Positions 32,864 to 41,539 are shown, counted from the first letter of the stretch. The stretch is 64,000 nucleotides of DNA from Roseiarcus sp963809245 (GCA_963809245.1 CAWEIU010000001.1:496001-560000); one strand, 5' to 3'. The notes: a model not told the origin generated them from the sequence alone. Numbers and translations are program-made.

Positions 32864-34678
32864 TCACTGCGCCGCGTTCGCCTCGCTCTCCAGAGCCGAT
32901 GCGCCCGCTTCGAACTGCAGCCGCGCGAGGCGTGTGTAGAGGCCGCCGGCCGCCATCAGGGTCGCATGGGTGCCTTCCTCGACGATGCGCCCGCCTTCCA
33001 TCACGAGAATGCGGTCGGCGTTGACGATCGTCGCTAGGCGGTGGGCGATGACGAGCGTCGTGCGTCCCTGCATCGACGCTTCGAGCGCGCCTTGCACCAG
33101 CGTTTCATTCTCGGCGTCGAGCGCGGAGGTGGCTTCGTCGAGCAGCAGCACGGGCGCATTCTTGAGGATAGCGCGGGCGATCGCGAGGCGCTGGCGCTGG
33201 CCGCCCGATAGCGTCACGCCGCGCTCGCCCAGCGTCGTCTCGTAGCCTTGCGGCAGAGCGGAGATGAAGCCGTCGGCGGCGGCGCGCCGGGCGGCCTCCA
33301 TGACGTCGTTTCGCGTCGCGCCGGGCGCGCCATAGGCGATGTTGTCGGCGACGCTGGCGGCGAAGATAAACGCTTCCTGAGGAACAAGCGCGATCTCGTC
33401 GCGCAGCGCCTTCGGGTCGGCCTTGGCGATGTCGATCCCGTCGAGCGTAATGGCGCCGCGGCTAGGATCGTAGAAACGCTCGATCAATTGGAACAGCGTC
33501 GTCTTGCCGGCTCCTGAAGGCCCGACGAGAGCGACGACCTCGCCGGGCGCGACGCGGAAGCTGAGGTTGGCGAGCACAGGTTCGTCCTGCCGCCCGGGAT
33601 AGGCGAAGGTGACGTCGTTAAAGGCGAGTTCGCCGCGCGTCGGGGAGGGCAGGGCGAGCGGCGCCGCCGGGGCGACGATGCGCGGCTCGACCGCCAGGAT
33701 CTCGCCGATGCGGGCCGCAGCGCCCGCGGCCTGCGAAACCTCGCTCCACACCTCCGAGAGCTGGCCGAGCGCGCCCGCGCCCATCACCGCGAACAGCAGG
33801 AACTGCGACAATTGGCCGCCGGTCATCCGGCCGGCGATGACGTCGGCGGCGCCCAGCCAGAGCACGACGACGACGCTCGTGAAGGCGAGAAACATCGCGG
33901 CCACGGTGACGATCGCGCGCGACTTCGTCATGTCGCGCGCCGCGTCGTAGGCGCTGTTGGCGGCGGCCCGGTAGCGCGCCGCGGTGAAGGCCTCGGCGAC
34001 GAAGGCCTGCATGACGCGCACTGCGCCGAGACTCTCGCTTGCGAAGGCAGTCGCCTCGGCGAGCGTATCCTGAGCCCGGCGCGACCGGGCCCGCACCGTG
34101 CGTCCCGCCGCATAGAGCGGAAGGACAATCACCGGGATCGCGACCAGCACATAGGTGGAGAGTTTGGGCGAGGTGACCACCATCATGGCGATGGCGCCGA
34201 CGAACATGAAGATATTGCGGAGCGCGATGGACGCCGAGGAGCCGAACGTCGCCTTCAACTGGGTCGTGTCGGCGGAAAGGCGCGAGATGATCTCGCCCGT
34301 CTTCTCCGCGTCGAAGAAGGTCGGATCGAGGCCGGTCAGATGCGCGAACAGATCGCCGCGCAGATCGGCGACCACGCGCTCGCCGAGCGTCATGACGGAA
34401 TAGTAGCGCGCGCCCGAGGCGAGCGAGAGAACGGCGACGACGCCGATCAGCGCGCCGAAATAGGCGTGGATGAGCCCAGCGTGGCCGTTGGAAAAGCCTC
34501 GGTCGATCATCAGCCGGACAGCGACGGGCACGAAGAGCGTCGCGCCGGAGGCGGCGATGAGCGCCGCCAGCCCGGCGGCGATTCGGCCGCGATGTTTAAG
34601 GGCATAGGGCAGCAGCGGCCGCAGGGCGCGTAACGAGACGCGGGCCGGCTTCGGCGCTGCGCTTGGGGAAAGGGTCAT
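32864..34678 (-). CDS. ABC-type exporter with fused membrane and ATPase domains (MsbA-like)
   Basis: A 604-residue half-transporter. Residues about 30-320 form six transmembrane helices of the ABC exporter fold. Residues about 355-604 are the ATPase domain with Walker A GPSGAGKTT, Q-loop ALVPQEAFIF, signature LSGGQRQRLAIARA, Walker B VLLLDEATSALD and the switch His in VIAHRL. It works as a dimer and may flip lipid or export drugs or peptides. The ATG at 34678 fits the usual length. Convergent with the AraC gene, leaving 10 bases. Confidence 0.93.
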   Translation of the reverse strand: MTLSPSAAPKPARVSLRALRPLLPYALKHRGRIAAGLAALIAASGATLFVPVAVRLMIDRGFSNGHAGLIHAYFGALIGVVAVLSLASGARYYSVMTLGERVVADLRGDLFAHLTGLDPTFFDAEKTGEIISRLSADTTQLKATFGSSASIALRNIFMFVGAIAMMVVTSPKLSTYVLVAIPVIVLPLYAAGRTVRARSRRAQDTLAEATAFASESLGAVRVMQAFVAEAFTAARYRAAANSAYDAARDMTKSRAIVTVAAMFLAFTSVVVVLWLGAADVIAGRMTGGQLSQFLLFAVMGAGALGQLSEVWSEVSQAAGAAARIGEILAVEPRIVAPAAPLALPSPTRGELAFNDVTFAYPGRQDEPVLANLSFRVAPGEVVALVGPSGAGKTTLFQLIERFYDPSRGAITLDGIDIAKADPKALRDEIALVPQEAFIFAASVADNIAYGAPGATRNDVMEAARRAAADGFISALPQGYETTLGERGVTLSGGQRQRLAIARAILKNAPVLLLDEATSALDAENETLVQGALEASMQGRTTLVIAHRLATIVNADRILVMEGGRIVEEGTHATLMAAGGLYTRLARLQFEAGASALESEANAAQ

Positions 34679-34755
34679 CGGGACACAGGCTCCTGATCGG
34701 CGTCTTACGTCACACCATTGAGGCAAAAATCAAGTTAGGCGATCCTGTTGGGCGC

Positions 34756-34784
34756 TTGTATCGCACGGCCGCCTGCCTTATAGA
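34756..34784 (+). promoter_or_regulatory. Candidate promoter of rpmE
   Basis: ttgtat (34756-34761) is followed by a 17-base spacer and tataga (34779-34784). Transcription would start near 34791, giving a leader of about 58 nt that contains the hairpin described next. Both hexamers are only partial matches to the consensus. Confidence 0.4.
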
Positions 34785-34797
34785 CCCGCCAACCGAA

Positions 34798-34824
34798 AGA
34801 GCCTCCGGTCCCCGGACGGCTCTC
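34798..34824 (+). promoter_or_regulatory. Hairpin in the rpmE leader
   Basis: gagcc (34799-34803) and ccgg (34805-34808) pair with ccgg (34812-34815) and ggctc (34818-34822) to make a stem with a small internal loop, 25 bases before the rpmE start and after its candidate promoter. Leaders of L31 genes in other phyla contain autoregulatory hairpins, so this may be one in this lineage. That role is inferred only from position. Confidence 0.35.
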
Positions 34825-34848
34825 GTTTCGTTTGACGAGGACCGGACG

Positions 34849-35082
34849 ATGAAGGCCGACATTCACCCCAACTACCACATGATCAAAGTCGTCATGACCA
34901 ATGGCGAGGAATTCTACACCCGTTCGACCTATGGCGAGGAGGGCGCGACGCTCAACCTCGACATCGATCCGAACACCCATCCCGCTTGGACCGGCGGCTC
35001 GCAACAGTTGCTCGACCGCGGTGGTCGCCTGTCGCGCTTCAACAGCCGATTCGCCAATCTTGGCCGGGTCACGAAAAAGTAA
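34849..35082 (+). CDS. rpmE: Ribosomal protein L31
   Basis: A 77-residue L31 of the 50S subunit. It starts MKADIHPNYHMIKVVMTNGEEF and continues STYGEEGATLNLDIDPNTHPAWTGG. The zinc-ligand cysteines of the C+ type are absent, so this is the C- form usual in alphaproteobacteria. The ATG at 34849 is preceded by gacgagg. The frame is open further upstream, but that sequence is the leader. It has its own candidate promoter and hairpin leader. Confidence 0.96.
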   Translation: MKADIHPNYHMIKVVMTNGEEFYTRSTYGEEGATLNLDIDPNTHPAWTGGSQQLLDRGGRLSRFNSRFANLGRVTKK

Positions 35083-35133
35083 GATTCTGGCGCGCTCCTT
35101 CTCCAAGATGCGAGAGGGAGCGTCCGCCAAAGG

Positions 35134-35979
35134 TCACAATCTCCGGATCGACGCGATCGTCCCGTAGGCGTTCTCGGCGATCCGTTCCCGAGCGACGGCA
35201 AGCGGCTCGCTCACGACCTTCATATGCCAGCCGTTGGCGTGCAGCAGCGTCTCTGCGTCGCGCATGACGCCGACATGGCCCTTCCAGAACACGAGATCGC
35301 CGCGGCGCAGACCCCTCAGGTCGTCATCGACCGGGATCGGCGCGCCGAGCGTTGTCTCCATCATGTCGCTGTCGCGCGGCGCCTCGATCCCCGCTGCGCG
35401 AAGTGCGGCCTGCACGAGGCCGGAGCAGTCGATCCCCTCGGACGTGCGGCCGCCCCAGAGATAAGGCGTTTCGAGAAAACGTTCCGCGATTGCGACGAAA
35501 TCCGTCTCGAACTCAGCCGTTGGCGCGAGATGCCGCGCATAGACCCGCAAGCCCTCGGACGTCACGGCGAAATCGCCTTCGCTTGCCTCGACCCGCAGCA
35601 GCGCCCCGAGCGAAAGCGCCATGCGCGGGGGGAGCTTGATGCTCGGCCCGGGATAGGCGTGCGTGCGCAGCGCGGCGACGCGGTGGGTCGGCTCGAGCGG
35701 GGTGGCCAGCGCCGCCGCATGGAGATAGCCGACGTAGCCGTCGCGCGCCAATTGCGCCCACGCCCAGCCGCTGGCCTCCTCATAAACGACGATGCGCTCG
35801 CCAAAGAGCGCTTCGGTTTCGAGCGGCGCCTCGTCGGTGGGCGCCCGGCGCAGCGGCGCGTTGGCGATGGCGATGCGGCGGTCGCGGCCGGCGAGATAGC
35901 GCTCGGCCTCGACGCGGCCGCGCAGGAATTCCGCGGCGAGATCGGGACGGGCGGGCGTTACGCGGCGGTCGAGAGACAT
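35134..35979 (-). CDS. NlpC/P60-family cell-wall hydrolase with SH3-like N-terminal domains
   Basis: A 281-residue protein. Residues about 35-150 carry two SH3-like segments (GERIVVYEEASGWAWAQLARDGYVGYL is typical). Residues about 160-281 are the NlpC/P60 peptidase, with the catalytic cysteine C185 in EGIDCSGLVQAAL, then the His in LVFWKGHVGVM and the third residue in HANGWHM. It cleaves the gamma-D-glutamyl to diaminopimelate bond of peptidoglycan peptides. No signal peptide is visible, which suggests work on recycled muropeptides in the cytosol. Convergent with rpmE. Confidence 0.9.
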   Translation of the reverse strand: MSLDRRVTPARPDLAAEFLRGRVEAERYLAGRDRRIAIANAPLRRAPTDEAPLETEALFGERIVVYEEASGWAWAQLARDGYVGYLHAAALATPLEPTHRVAALRTHAYPGPSIKLPPRMALSLGALLRVEASEGDFAVTSEGLRVYARHLAPTAEFETDFVAIAERFLETPYLWGGRTSEGIDCSGLVQAALRAAGIEAPRDSDMMETTLGAPIPVDDDLRGLRRGDLVFWKGHVGVMRDAETLLHANGWHMKVVSEPLAVARERIAENAYGTIASIRRL

Positions 35980-36118
35980 GGGACGCCTTGGCGAGGATGG
36001 GCCGAATCAGGAAATGCTCGGCCAGCGCGCGGCGATGGTCAATGGCGGCCGGTTGGGGGGCAGTGTCTCAGTTTACAATCTCAACGCGATCTCGCTTCAG
36101 AAAACGGAGGGTTTTCCA

Positions 36119-36535
36119 ATGGCTGATGCCCGTTGCAGTTGCGGCGCTCTCACACTAACGCTTGCAGAACCATCAAAATTGGTTGTCGCCTGTCATTGTC
36201 TTGACTGCCAACGGAGAACCGGCGCGCCATTTGGCGTCGGCGCCTTTTATCCGGTCGACGCCGTCGCCATTTCTGGAACTCCGAAAGAGTTCACGCGCGA
36301 TGCACCAAGCGGCGGGAAGGTCCACAGCTACTTTTGTCCAAACTGTGGGTCAACGATCTATTGGAAGGCGGACAACCTACCGTCGCTGATAGGCGTTGCA
36401 GTCGGCGCGCTAGCAGACCCAAAATACCCGGTCCCTGTCAGATCGATTTTTGAGCAGTCGAAACATAATTGGGTTCAAATCGATGGCGCCAGCGAACACT
36501 TCCAGCAAAGCAGCGTGGCAAAAAATTCAAACTGA
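36119..36535 (+). CDS. GFA (glutathione-dependent formaldehyde-activating) family protein
   Basis: A 138-residue protein with the full set of GFA cysteines: C6 and C8 in RCSCGAL, C25, C27 and C30 in ACHCLDCQRRTGAPF, and C73 and C76 in YFCPNCGS. These bind zinc. Most GFA/CENP-V proteins are of unknown specificity; formaldehyde-glutathione adduct formation is established only for one member. The coding sequence is clearly less GC-rich than its neighbours (for example aaccatcaaaattggttg), which may mean recent acquisition. A ggaggg lies six bases before the ATG. Confidence 0.88.
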   Translation: MADARCSCGALTLTLAEPSKLVVACHCLDCQRRTGAPFGVGAFYPVDAVAISGTPKEFTRDAPSGGKVHSYFCPNCGSTIYWKADNLPSLIGVAVGALADPKYPVPVRSIFEQSKHNWVQIDGASEHFQQSSVAKNSN

Positions 36536-36553
36536 GACACCACCGGCTTGGGG

Positions 36554-36820
36554 CTATTGCCAGCGGCGCAGAGAGAACTCGCCCCGACGGATGCGCTCCA
36601 CGAAGCCCTCGGCCAACGAGGCGGCGCGCTCTTCGCCATAGTTGGCGACGAGTTCGCGGAAGGCGGCGCACAGGGCGGCGTCGGCGAAGGCGTCGGCGTC
36701 GATGCCGTCGAGCACCGCTTCTGCGAAAGCCTCGCTGACATAGGCCAGCGCCGCGCGGCGGGCGTCGGCGGCATTCAGTTCCTCGAGGGCGTTTTCAGGT
36801 GCGAGATACATCGAACGCAC
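36554..36820 (-). CDS. Small protein of unknown function
   Basis: An 88-residue, Ala/Glu-rich, mostly helical soluble protein (EELNAADARRAALAYVSEAF, then ELVANYGEERAASLAEGFVER). No cysteine or catalytic motif is visible and no family was recognised. An ATG three codons in (36811) is an alternative start. It is convergent with the GFA-family gene. The codon pattern is typical for this genome, which supports real coding. Confidence 0.65.
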   Translation of the reverse strand: MRSMYLAPENALEELNAADARRAALAYVSEAFAEAVLDGIDADAFADAALCAAFRELVANYGEERAASLAEGFVERIRRGEFSLRRWQ

Positions 36821-36921
36821 CCTAAGGCGGCGCGAAAAAAAGCGCGACGGAACTCTTTCAAAACGGTTAATTTAACTGTCTGTGACTGGCTAATGGACTC
36901 GGGCGGGACGCCAGTGATAAG

Positions 36922-37455
36922 TCAGTGGGGGCGACCGTGCTCGGACTGGGCGCCGGCTTCGGCGGAGGCCAGCGGTCGACCGGGCGGCGAGGCCGGACCG
37001 AACGGCGCCTGAAGAAACGATCGGTAGAGTTGGGCGCGCTCGGCGGCCGAGTCCGGCGCTGCGTCCGGCTGAAGGAGCGCCTTGGCGCGCTCGAACAGGC
37101 TCATCATCGCGCCGCCGATGTCGCGGCAGGCGACGATTTCGTCCGCGGCCAGCCGGCCTTCAGCATTGTCGCACAGGGTCGCCGCAGCGATGCCAAGCAT
37201 GTCGAGGCCGTTCACGACCGCTTCGAGGGCGTGATGTGCAACCGCATCAAGGGTCGGCGCGGCGGGGTCGGCGAAGAGTTCATTCGGATCGAGCGGGCGC
37301 CAGTCGCGCACGTCCTCCGCCAGATCGGGCAAGCGATCGATCAGTTCAAGCATCGTCGCAATGCTGCGGAAGTGTTCGAGCGCGTCGAGGAGGCGCTCGG
37401 CCGATTCGGCGCGCCCGCTAGGCGGCGAGGGGGCGTTCGACGGTCCTGCTGTCAT
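36922..37455 (-). CDS. Protein of unknown function
   Basis: A 177-residue acidic, alpha-helical protein starting at 37455, where aagaggc precedes the ATG; the open frame upstream is antisense to the SRAP gene and is not coding. Recognisable parts are RLLDALEHFRSIATMLELIDRLPDLAEDVRDW and ALEAVVNGLDMLGIAAATLCDN. The C-terminus is Pro/Ala-rich and probably disordered. There is no signal peptide and no known motif. It is divergent from the SRAP gene. Confidence 0.65.
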   Translation of the reverse strand: MTAGPSNAPSPPSGRAESAERLLDALEHFRSIATMLELIDRLPDLAEDVRDWRPLDPNELFADPAAPTLDAVAHHALEAVVNGLDMLGIAAATLCDNAEGRLAADEIVACRDIGGAMMSLFERAKALLQPDAAPDSAAERAQLYRSFLQAPFGPASPPGRPLASAEAGAQSEHGRPH

Positions 37456-37614
37456 GGCTGCCTCTTGACGACCTGCTCGCTCCTGGGGCGCTCTTCCCTG
37501 AGTGCGTTGCAGCGAAAATAGCCCTATGGGATTAGGAAACGTCTGAGGATTTCGCGCCGATTTTTGTAAAAATTCCTGGGGCGAAGCGCGCGACGAGACT
37601 GGAGAGGCCCCGCA

Positions 37615-38346
37615 ATGTGCGGACGTTATGCGATCACGCTGCCCCCCGAAGCGATGCGCGCTCTGTTCGGTTACATCGAGCAGCCGAACTTCCCGCCGCG
37701 CTACAACATCGCCCCGACGCAGCCGATACCCGTCGTGACCGCGCGCGAGCACACGGGCGGGCAAGAGCGGCATTTCCTGCTCGTGCGGTGGGGCTTTCTG
37801 CCCGGGTTCGTGAAAGACCCGAAGGATTTTCCGCTCATCATCAATGCGCGCGCCGAGACTCTTGCGGAAAAGCCGAGCTTCCGCGCCGCGTTCAAGCGCC
37901 GCCGCTGCCTGGTGATCGCCGACGGCTTTTATGAATGGCGACGCGAGGCGCCGGCTGGCCGCAAGGGGCCGAGGCAGGCCTATCTGATCCGCCGCGTCGA
38001 CGGCGCGCCGATGGGCTTCGCCGGCGTGATGGAGACCTGGAGCGACCCGAACGGCGGCGAAATCGACACCGCCTGCATCATCACCACCTTCGCCAACGGC
38101 CTGATGGCGGCCGTTCACGATCGTATGCCGGCGATCATCCAGCCGGAGACGTTCTCCGCCTGGCTCGACACCGACGCGGTCGATGTCGCGGAGGCGACCG
38201 CGATGCTGCGCCCAGCGCCAGACGAGGCGCTCGAGCTCGTGCCGATCGGACCTGCGGTCAATCGCGCCGCAAATGACGACCCGGCGATCCAAACCCCGAT
38301 CGGCGACGCGATTCGAGCTGCGGCGCCGGCCGACGGCGCGCTATAA
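37615..38346 (+). CDS. SOS response-associated peptidase (SRAP, YedK/HMCES)
   Basis: A 243-residue SRAP protein that covalently caps abasic sites in single-stranded DNA. All active residues are visible: C2, exposed after Met removal (MCGRYAITLP), N31 in RYNIAPTQP, E107 in DGFYEWRR and H168 in AVHDRMP. The length is normal. It is followed nine bases later by the 3-methyladenine glycosylase gene, a fitting partner because glycosylases create abasic sites, so the two may form a small DNA-repair operon. Confidence 0.94.
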   Translation: MCGRYAITLPPEAMRALFGYIEQPNFPPRYNIAPTQPIPVVTAREHTGGQERHFLLVRWGFLPGFVKDPKDFPLIINARAETLAEKPSFRAAFKRRRCLVIADGFYEWRREAPAGRKGPRQAYLIRRVDGAPMGFAGVMETWSDPNGGEIDTACIITTFANGLMAAVHDRMPAIIQPETFSAWLDTDAVDVAEATAMLRPAPDEALELVPIGPAVNRAANDDPAIQTPIGDAIRAAAPADGAL

Positions 38347-38354
38347 GAAGCGCC

Positions 38355-38993
38355 ATGGCTGAAAAACCCAAACCCGTCCGCCCCGTTGACGCCCTCGCAC
38401 ACGCCGACGGAATCAGCCGCTGTCCCTGGGCCGGGGTCGATCCGCTTTACGTCGCCTATCACGACGAGGAGTGGGGCGTGCCCGAGTGGGACGACCGCGC
38501 GATGTTCGAGAAGCTGGCGCTCGACGCGTTCCAGGCCGGTTTGTCCTGGATCACGATCTTGAGGAAGCGTCCTGCCTTTCGCGCCGCCTTCGACGGCTTT
38601 GCGCCCGAGGCGATCGTCCGTTACGGCCCCGCCAAGATCGAGGCGCTGATGGGCGACGCGGGCATCGTGCGCAACCGCGCCAAGATCGAGGCGACGATCG
38701 CGCTGGCCCGGATCACGCTCGATCTCGCCGAGCGCGGCGGCCTCGCGCGCCATCTCTGGAGTTTCGTCGATGGCGCGCCGGTTCAGAACGCGCGCCGCTC
38801 GCTGAGCGACATCCCTGTCGAGAGCGAGGTCTCCCGCGCCATCTCGAAGGACCTTCGCCAGCGCGGCGGCAACTTCGTCGGCCCGACCATCATCTACGCC
38901 TTCATGCAGGCGACCGGCATAGTCAACGACCACCTCGTCGCCTGCCATCGCCATGACGCGTGCCGCGCGCTCGCCGAGGGCGTGAGGGGATGA
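38355..38993 (+). CDS. tag: DNA-3-methyladenine glycosylase I
   Basis: A 212-residue glycosylase that removes 3-methyladenine from DNA. The zinc ligands fit the family: C23 and H36 in RCPWAGVDPLYVAYHDEEWG, and the C-terminal His and Cys in NDHLVACHRH. The helix-hairpin-helix DNA-binding part is in the middle (AIVRYGPAKIEALMGDAGIVRNRAKIEA). The start is nine bases after the SRAP gene, and the stop overlaps the next gene (atga). Confidence 0.95.
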   Translation: MAEKPKPVRPVDALAHADGISRCPWAGVDPLYVAYHDEEWGVPEWDDRAMFEKLALDAFQAGLSWITILRKRPAFRAAFDGFAPEAIVRYGPAKIEALMGDAGIVRNRAKIEATIALARITLDLAERGGLARHLWSFVDGAPVQNARRSLSDIPVESEVSRAISKDLRQRGGNFVGPTIIYAFMQATGIVNDHLVACHRHDACRALAEGVRG

Positions 38994-39604
38994 AATCGGC
39001 CGCTTCGCCGCGCGCTTGGCAGCGGATGCTGTCGGGGCGCCGGCTGGACTTGATCGATCCCTCGCCGCTCGACGTCGAAATCGCCGACATCGCGCACGGC
39101 CTGGCGCGCGTGGCGCGCTGGAACGGCCAAACCCGCGGGCCGGAGATTTTCTCCGTCGCGCAGCATTCGCTGCTGGTCGAGGCGGCCTTTGCGGCAGCGG
39201 CGCCGGAAGCCTCGCGTGCGGAGCGGCTCGCCGCGCTGCTGCACGATGCGCCGGAATATGTGATCGGCGACATGATCTCGCCCTTCAAGGCGGCGATCGG
39301 CGGCGACTACAAGCAGGTCGAAGCGCGCCTCCTCGAGGCCATCTTCCTGCGCTTCGGCTTGCCCCCGCAGATGGCGCCGGACCTCGCCAAAGCGGTGAAG
39401 GCGGCGGACCGTGTGGCCGCCTACCTCGAGGCGACGGCGCTCGCCGGCTTCACCGTCGCCGAGGCGCGCAAGTTCTTCGGCGCGCCCAAATTCGCGCTGC
39501 GAGCCTTCGAGGCCTATTTGCAGCCGCTTCGCCCCGCGGAGGCGCAGGAGCAGTTCCTCGAACGCTTTTCAGAACTCGACGGCGCACATGCGCCAACATT
39601 TTAG
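38990..39604 (+). CDS. HD-domain hydrolase (YfbR-like 5'-nucleotidase group)
   Basis: A 204-residue HD-superfamily protein. The metal-binding residues are seen in FSVAQHSLLVEAAF and LLHDAPEYVIGDMISPFK, with the late Asp in KAADRVAAYLEATAL. The sequence WNGQTRGPEIFSVAQHS at residues about 45-60 is typical of the YfbR-like nucleotidase/phosphohydrolase group. Its start overlaps the tag stop codon (atga), so it is coupled to the repair genes. Confidence 0.88.
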   Translation: MKSAASPRAWQRMLSGRRLDLIDPSPLDVEIADIAHGLARVARWNGQTRGPEIFSVAQHSLLVEAAFAAAAPEASRAERLAALLHDAPEYVIGDMISPFKAAIGGDYKQVEARLLEAIFLRFGLPPQMAPDLAKAVKAADRVAAYLEATALAGFTVAEARKFFGAPKFALRAFEAYLQPLRPAEAQEQFLERFSELDGAHAPTF

Positions 39605-39670
39605 CGCGCGCCAGTTTTTCGCCAAAAGCGCGCGGCAATGAAAGAATCGTCATCGCTCGGAGAGCCCCCT

Positions 39671-40183
39671 ATGCCGCGCATCCACGTCTGTTCCCTCGCG
39701 CTGATCGGCGAAACCGTCGAGCGCACCGGCGCCCGCAGCCTCGTCACGCTGCTTAATCGCGACACGGTGGTGGTCAGGCCGGCCGCCATCGCGCCCGAGC
39801 GCCATCTCTACCTCGGCGTCGCCGACATCATCGAAGAGACGCCGGGGCAGATACTGCCGGCCCATTCGCACGTGCGCGAGCTGATCGAGTTCGTCGCGAC
39901 GTGGGATCGAGAGGCGCCGCTCCTCATTCATTGCTTTGCGGGCGTCAGCCGGTCGACGGCGGCGGCCTATATTTCCGCCTGCGCGCTCGCGCCGCATCGC
40001 GACGAAGCCGAGATCGCCCTCGCTTTGCGGGCCGGCTCGCCGACCGCGACGCCGAACGCGCGCCTCATTGCGCTGGCGGATGCGGCGCTCGGCCGGGAAG
40101 GGCGCATGAGCCGCGCTATTGAAAGCATCGGACGCGGCCAGGAATGTTTCGAGGGAATCCCGTTCGCGCTGGAAATCGGGTGA
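39671..40183 (+). CDS. Dual-specificity/tyrosine-phosphatase-like protein
   Basis: A 170-residue protein with the HC(X5)R loop of cysteine phosphatases: C88 and R94 in LLIHCFAGVSRSTAAAY. The general-acid Asp is probably in the loop LGVADIIEETPG at about 48-60. The length fits the small atypical dual-specificity phosphatases of Hyphomicrobiales. The ATG at 39671 is preferred because ggagag precedes it and MPRIHVCSLA begins the fold; an ATG 11 codons upstream (39638) is also in frame. It follows the HD-domain gene by 66 bases. Confidence 0.85.
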   Translation: MPRIHVCSLALIGETVERTGARSLVTLLNRDTVVVRPAAIAPERHLYLGVADIIEETPGQILPAHSHVRELIEFVATWDREAPLLIHCFAGVSRSTAAAYISACALAPHRDEAEIALALRAGSPTATPNARLIALADAALGREGRMSRAIESIGRGQECFEGIPFALEIG

Positions 40184-40211
40184 TGGCCGACCGGCTCGAA
40201 CCTGTCACGGC

Positions 40212-40424
40212 TCATCCACCCGGACTAATAAAAAATCCCGTGCTATCGGACTTGCATCCGTATGCGTGCCTAGGATTGGGATCGTTTGGATGGCCTTCCG
40301 TGTGATACCCGGTCGGGCATCGCCCCACCGTGGCCGGACCGGACACGGTTGGCTCGGAGCAGCCAGCCAATGCGGCGGAAATCGCGATAACCAAAGCGCC
40401 GGCCTTCAGAACTGTTCCAGGCAT
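40212..40424 (-). CDS. Small lipoprotein of unknown function
   Basis: A 70-residue protein whose N-terminus is a lipoprotein signal (VLKAGALVIAISAALAGCSE, acylated C22). The mature 48 residues contain a Cys-flanked, Gly/His/Pro-rich segment (GRCPTGYHTEGHPNDPNPRH) with a second Cys shortly after (AYGCKSD), suggesting a small disulphide loop outside the membrane. A cggag lies seven bases before the ATG at 40424. No family was recognised. It is convergent with the phosphatase gene. Confidence 0.65.
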   Translation of the reverse strand: MPGTVLKAGALVIAISAALAGCSEPTVSGPATVGRCPTGYHTEGHPNDPNPRHAYGCKSDSTGFFISPGG

Positions 40425-40730
40425 TCTGGGCTCCGACGCGATTCTGACATCATTGAAGGTATCGAATATTTCCAGATCTGCAACGCTCCTAGAGAACTTT
40501 TCCACGAAGTTGCCGGCATCGAGCTGCCGGCCCGGTGGGACTCCGCGGCAGCGCCGCAGCCCACTAGACCGCAAAAATATCGAGTATGACTGTCCACGCG
40601 CGATGGACTCGGGCGTGTCGCTGGGGTTTGTCTTGTCGTCGAACGGAATTGTCCCGCTTGGGATCGGTGTCCAGGTGAATGGTGGCGACGCGCCGCTGCG
40701 GGGACCGCGGGAGTCACACGGAGGATCGGA
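40425..40730. other. Intergenic region between the small lipoprotein and the SDR gene
   Basis: About 306 bases separate the two divergent starts. No RNA gene, repeat or convincing frame was seen. The part near 40440-40500 is lower in GC and probably holds the promoter of the lipoprotein gene. Confidence 0.4.
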
Positions 40731-41480
40731 ATGCCAGGGATGCAACGTTTCGAGGGTGCGGGCGCGGTCGTGACCGGCGGCGCGTCGGGGATTGGTCTTA
40801 CGGTCGCCCACAGGATCATCGCCGAGGGCGGCAAGGCGATGCTGTGGGACGTCGACGCCGGCAAGCTGGAGGCGGCGCAGGGCGAACTCGGCAAGCAGGC
40901 CCATGTCGCGCGGCTCGATCTCACCGATCCGAATGCGGTCGAGCGCGCTGTCGCGGAGGCCGAGACGGCGCTCGGCCGGATCGACGCGCTCGTCTGCAGC
41001 GCCGGCGTCGCCGGCTTGAACGCGCTGGTCGTCGACTATCCCGTCGAGGAATGGCGGCGCGTGTTCGACGTCAACGTCAACGGGCTTTTCTACTGCAACC
41101 GCTTCGTTGCGCGCGCGATGCGCGCTCGTGGCTATGGACGCATCGTCAACATCGCCTCGATCGCCGGCAAGGAAGGCAATCCGACCGCCTCGGCCTATAG
41201 CGCCTCGAAAGCGGCGGTGATCGGTCTCACGAAATCGCTCGGCAAAGAGCTCGCCAAGGAGGGCGTGATCGTTAACGCCATCACCCCGGCGACGATCGAA
41301 ACGCCGATGCTCGAGCAGGTCTCCGACGCGCATCTCGCCTATATGCGCTCCAAGATCCCGATGGAGCGGTTCGGCACGGTCGACGAGGTCGCGGCGCTCG
41401 TCTGCTGGCTGGCGAGCCAGGAATGCTCGTTCACGACTGGCGCCGTGTTCGACATCTCAGGCGGTCGGGCAACGTACTGA
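40731..41480 (+). CDS. Short-chain dehydrogenase/reductase
   Basis: A 249-residue classical SDR. The cofactor motif TGGASGIG is at 15-22, the NNAG-type segment is VCSAGVAG at about 88-95, and the catalytic triad is S143, Y156 and K160 (IASIAGKEGNPTASAYSASK). The Asp at the end of the second strand (LWDVDAG) favours NAD. Substrate unknown; 3-oxoacyl or sugar/alcohol oxidation is typical. The end of the gene is followed by a convergent binding-protein gene with a GC-rich hairpin between. Confidence 0.92.
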   Translation: MPGMQRFEGAGAVVTGGASGIGLTVAHRIIAEGGKAMLWDVDAGKLEAAQGELGKQAHVARLDLTDPNAVERAVAEAETALGRIDALVCSAGVAGLNALVVDYPVEEWRRVFDVNVNGLFYCNRFVARAMRARGYGRIVNIASIAGKEGNPTASAYSASKAAVIGLTKSLGKELAKEGVIVNAITPATIETPMLEQVSDAHLAYMRSKIPMERFGTVDEVAALVCWLASQECSFTTGAVFDISGGRATY

Positions 41481-41495
41481 CAGTCGGCGGAGGCA

Positions 41496-41526
41496 GCCGT
41501 CCGCCACCGCCTGTGCGACGGACGGC
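41496..41526. terminator. Hairpin between convergent genes
   Basis: gccgtccg (41496-41503) pairs perfectly with cggacggc (41519-41526) between the stop codons of the SDR and the binding-protein genes. No T-run follows on either strand, so it could be a transcript-end stabiliser or a weak terminator. Confidence 0.4.
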
Positions 41527-41539
41527 GAGCTTGCCTCGT

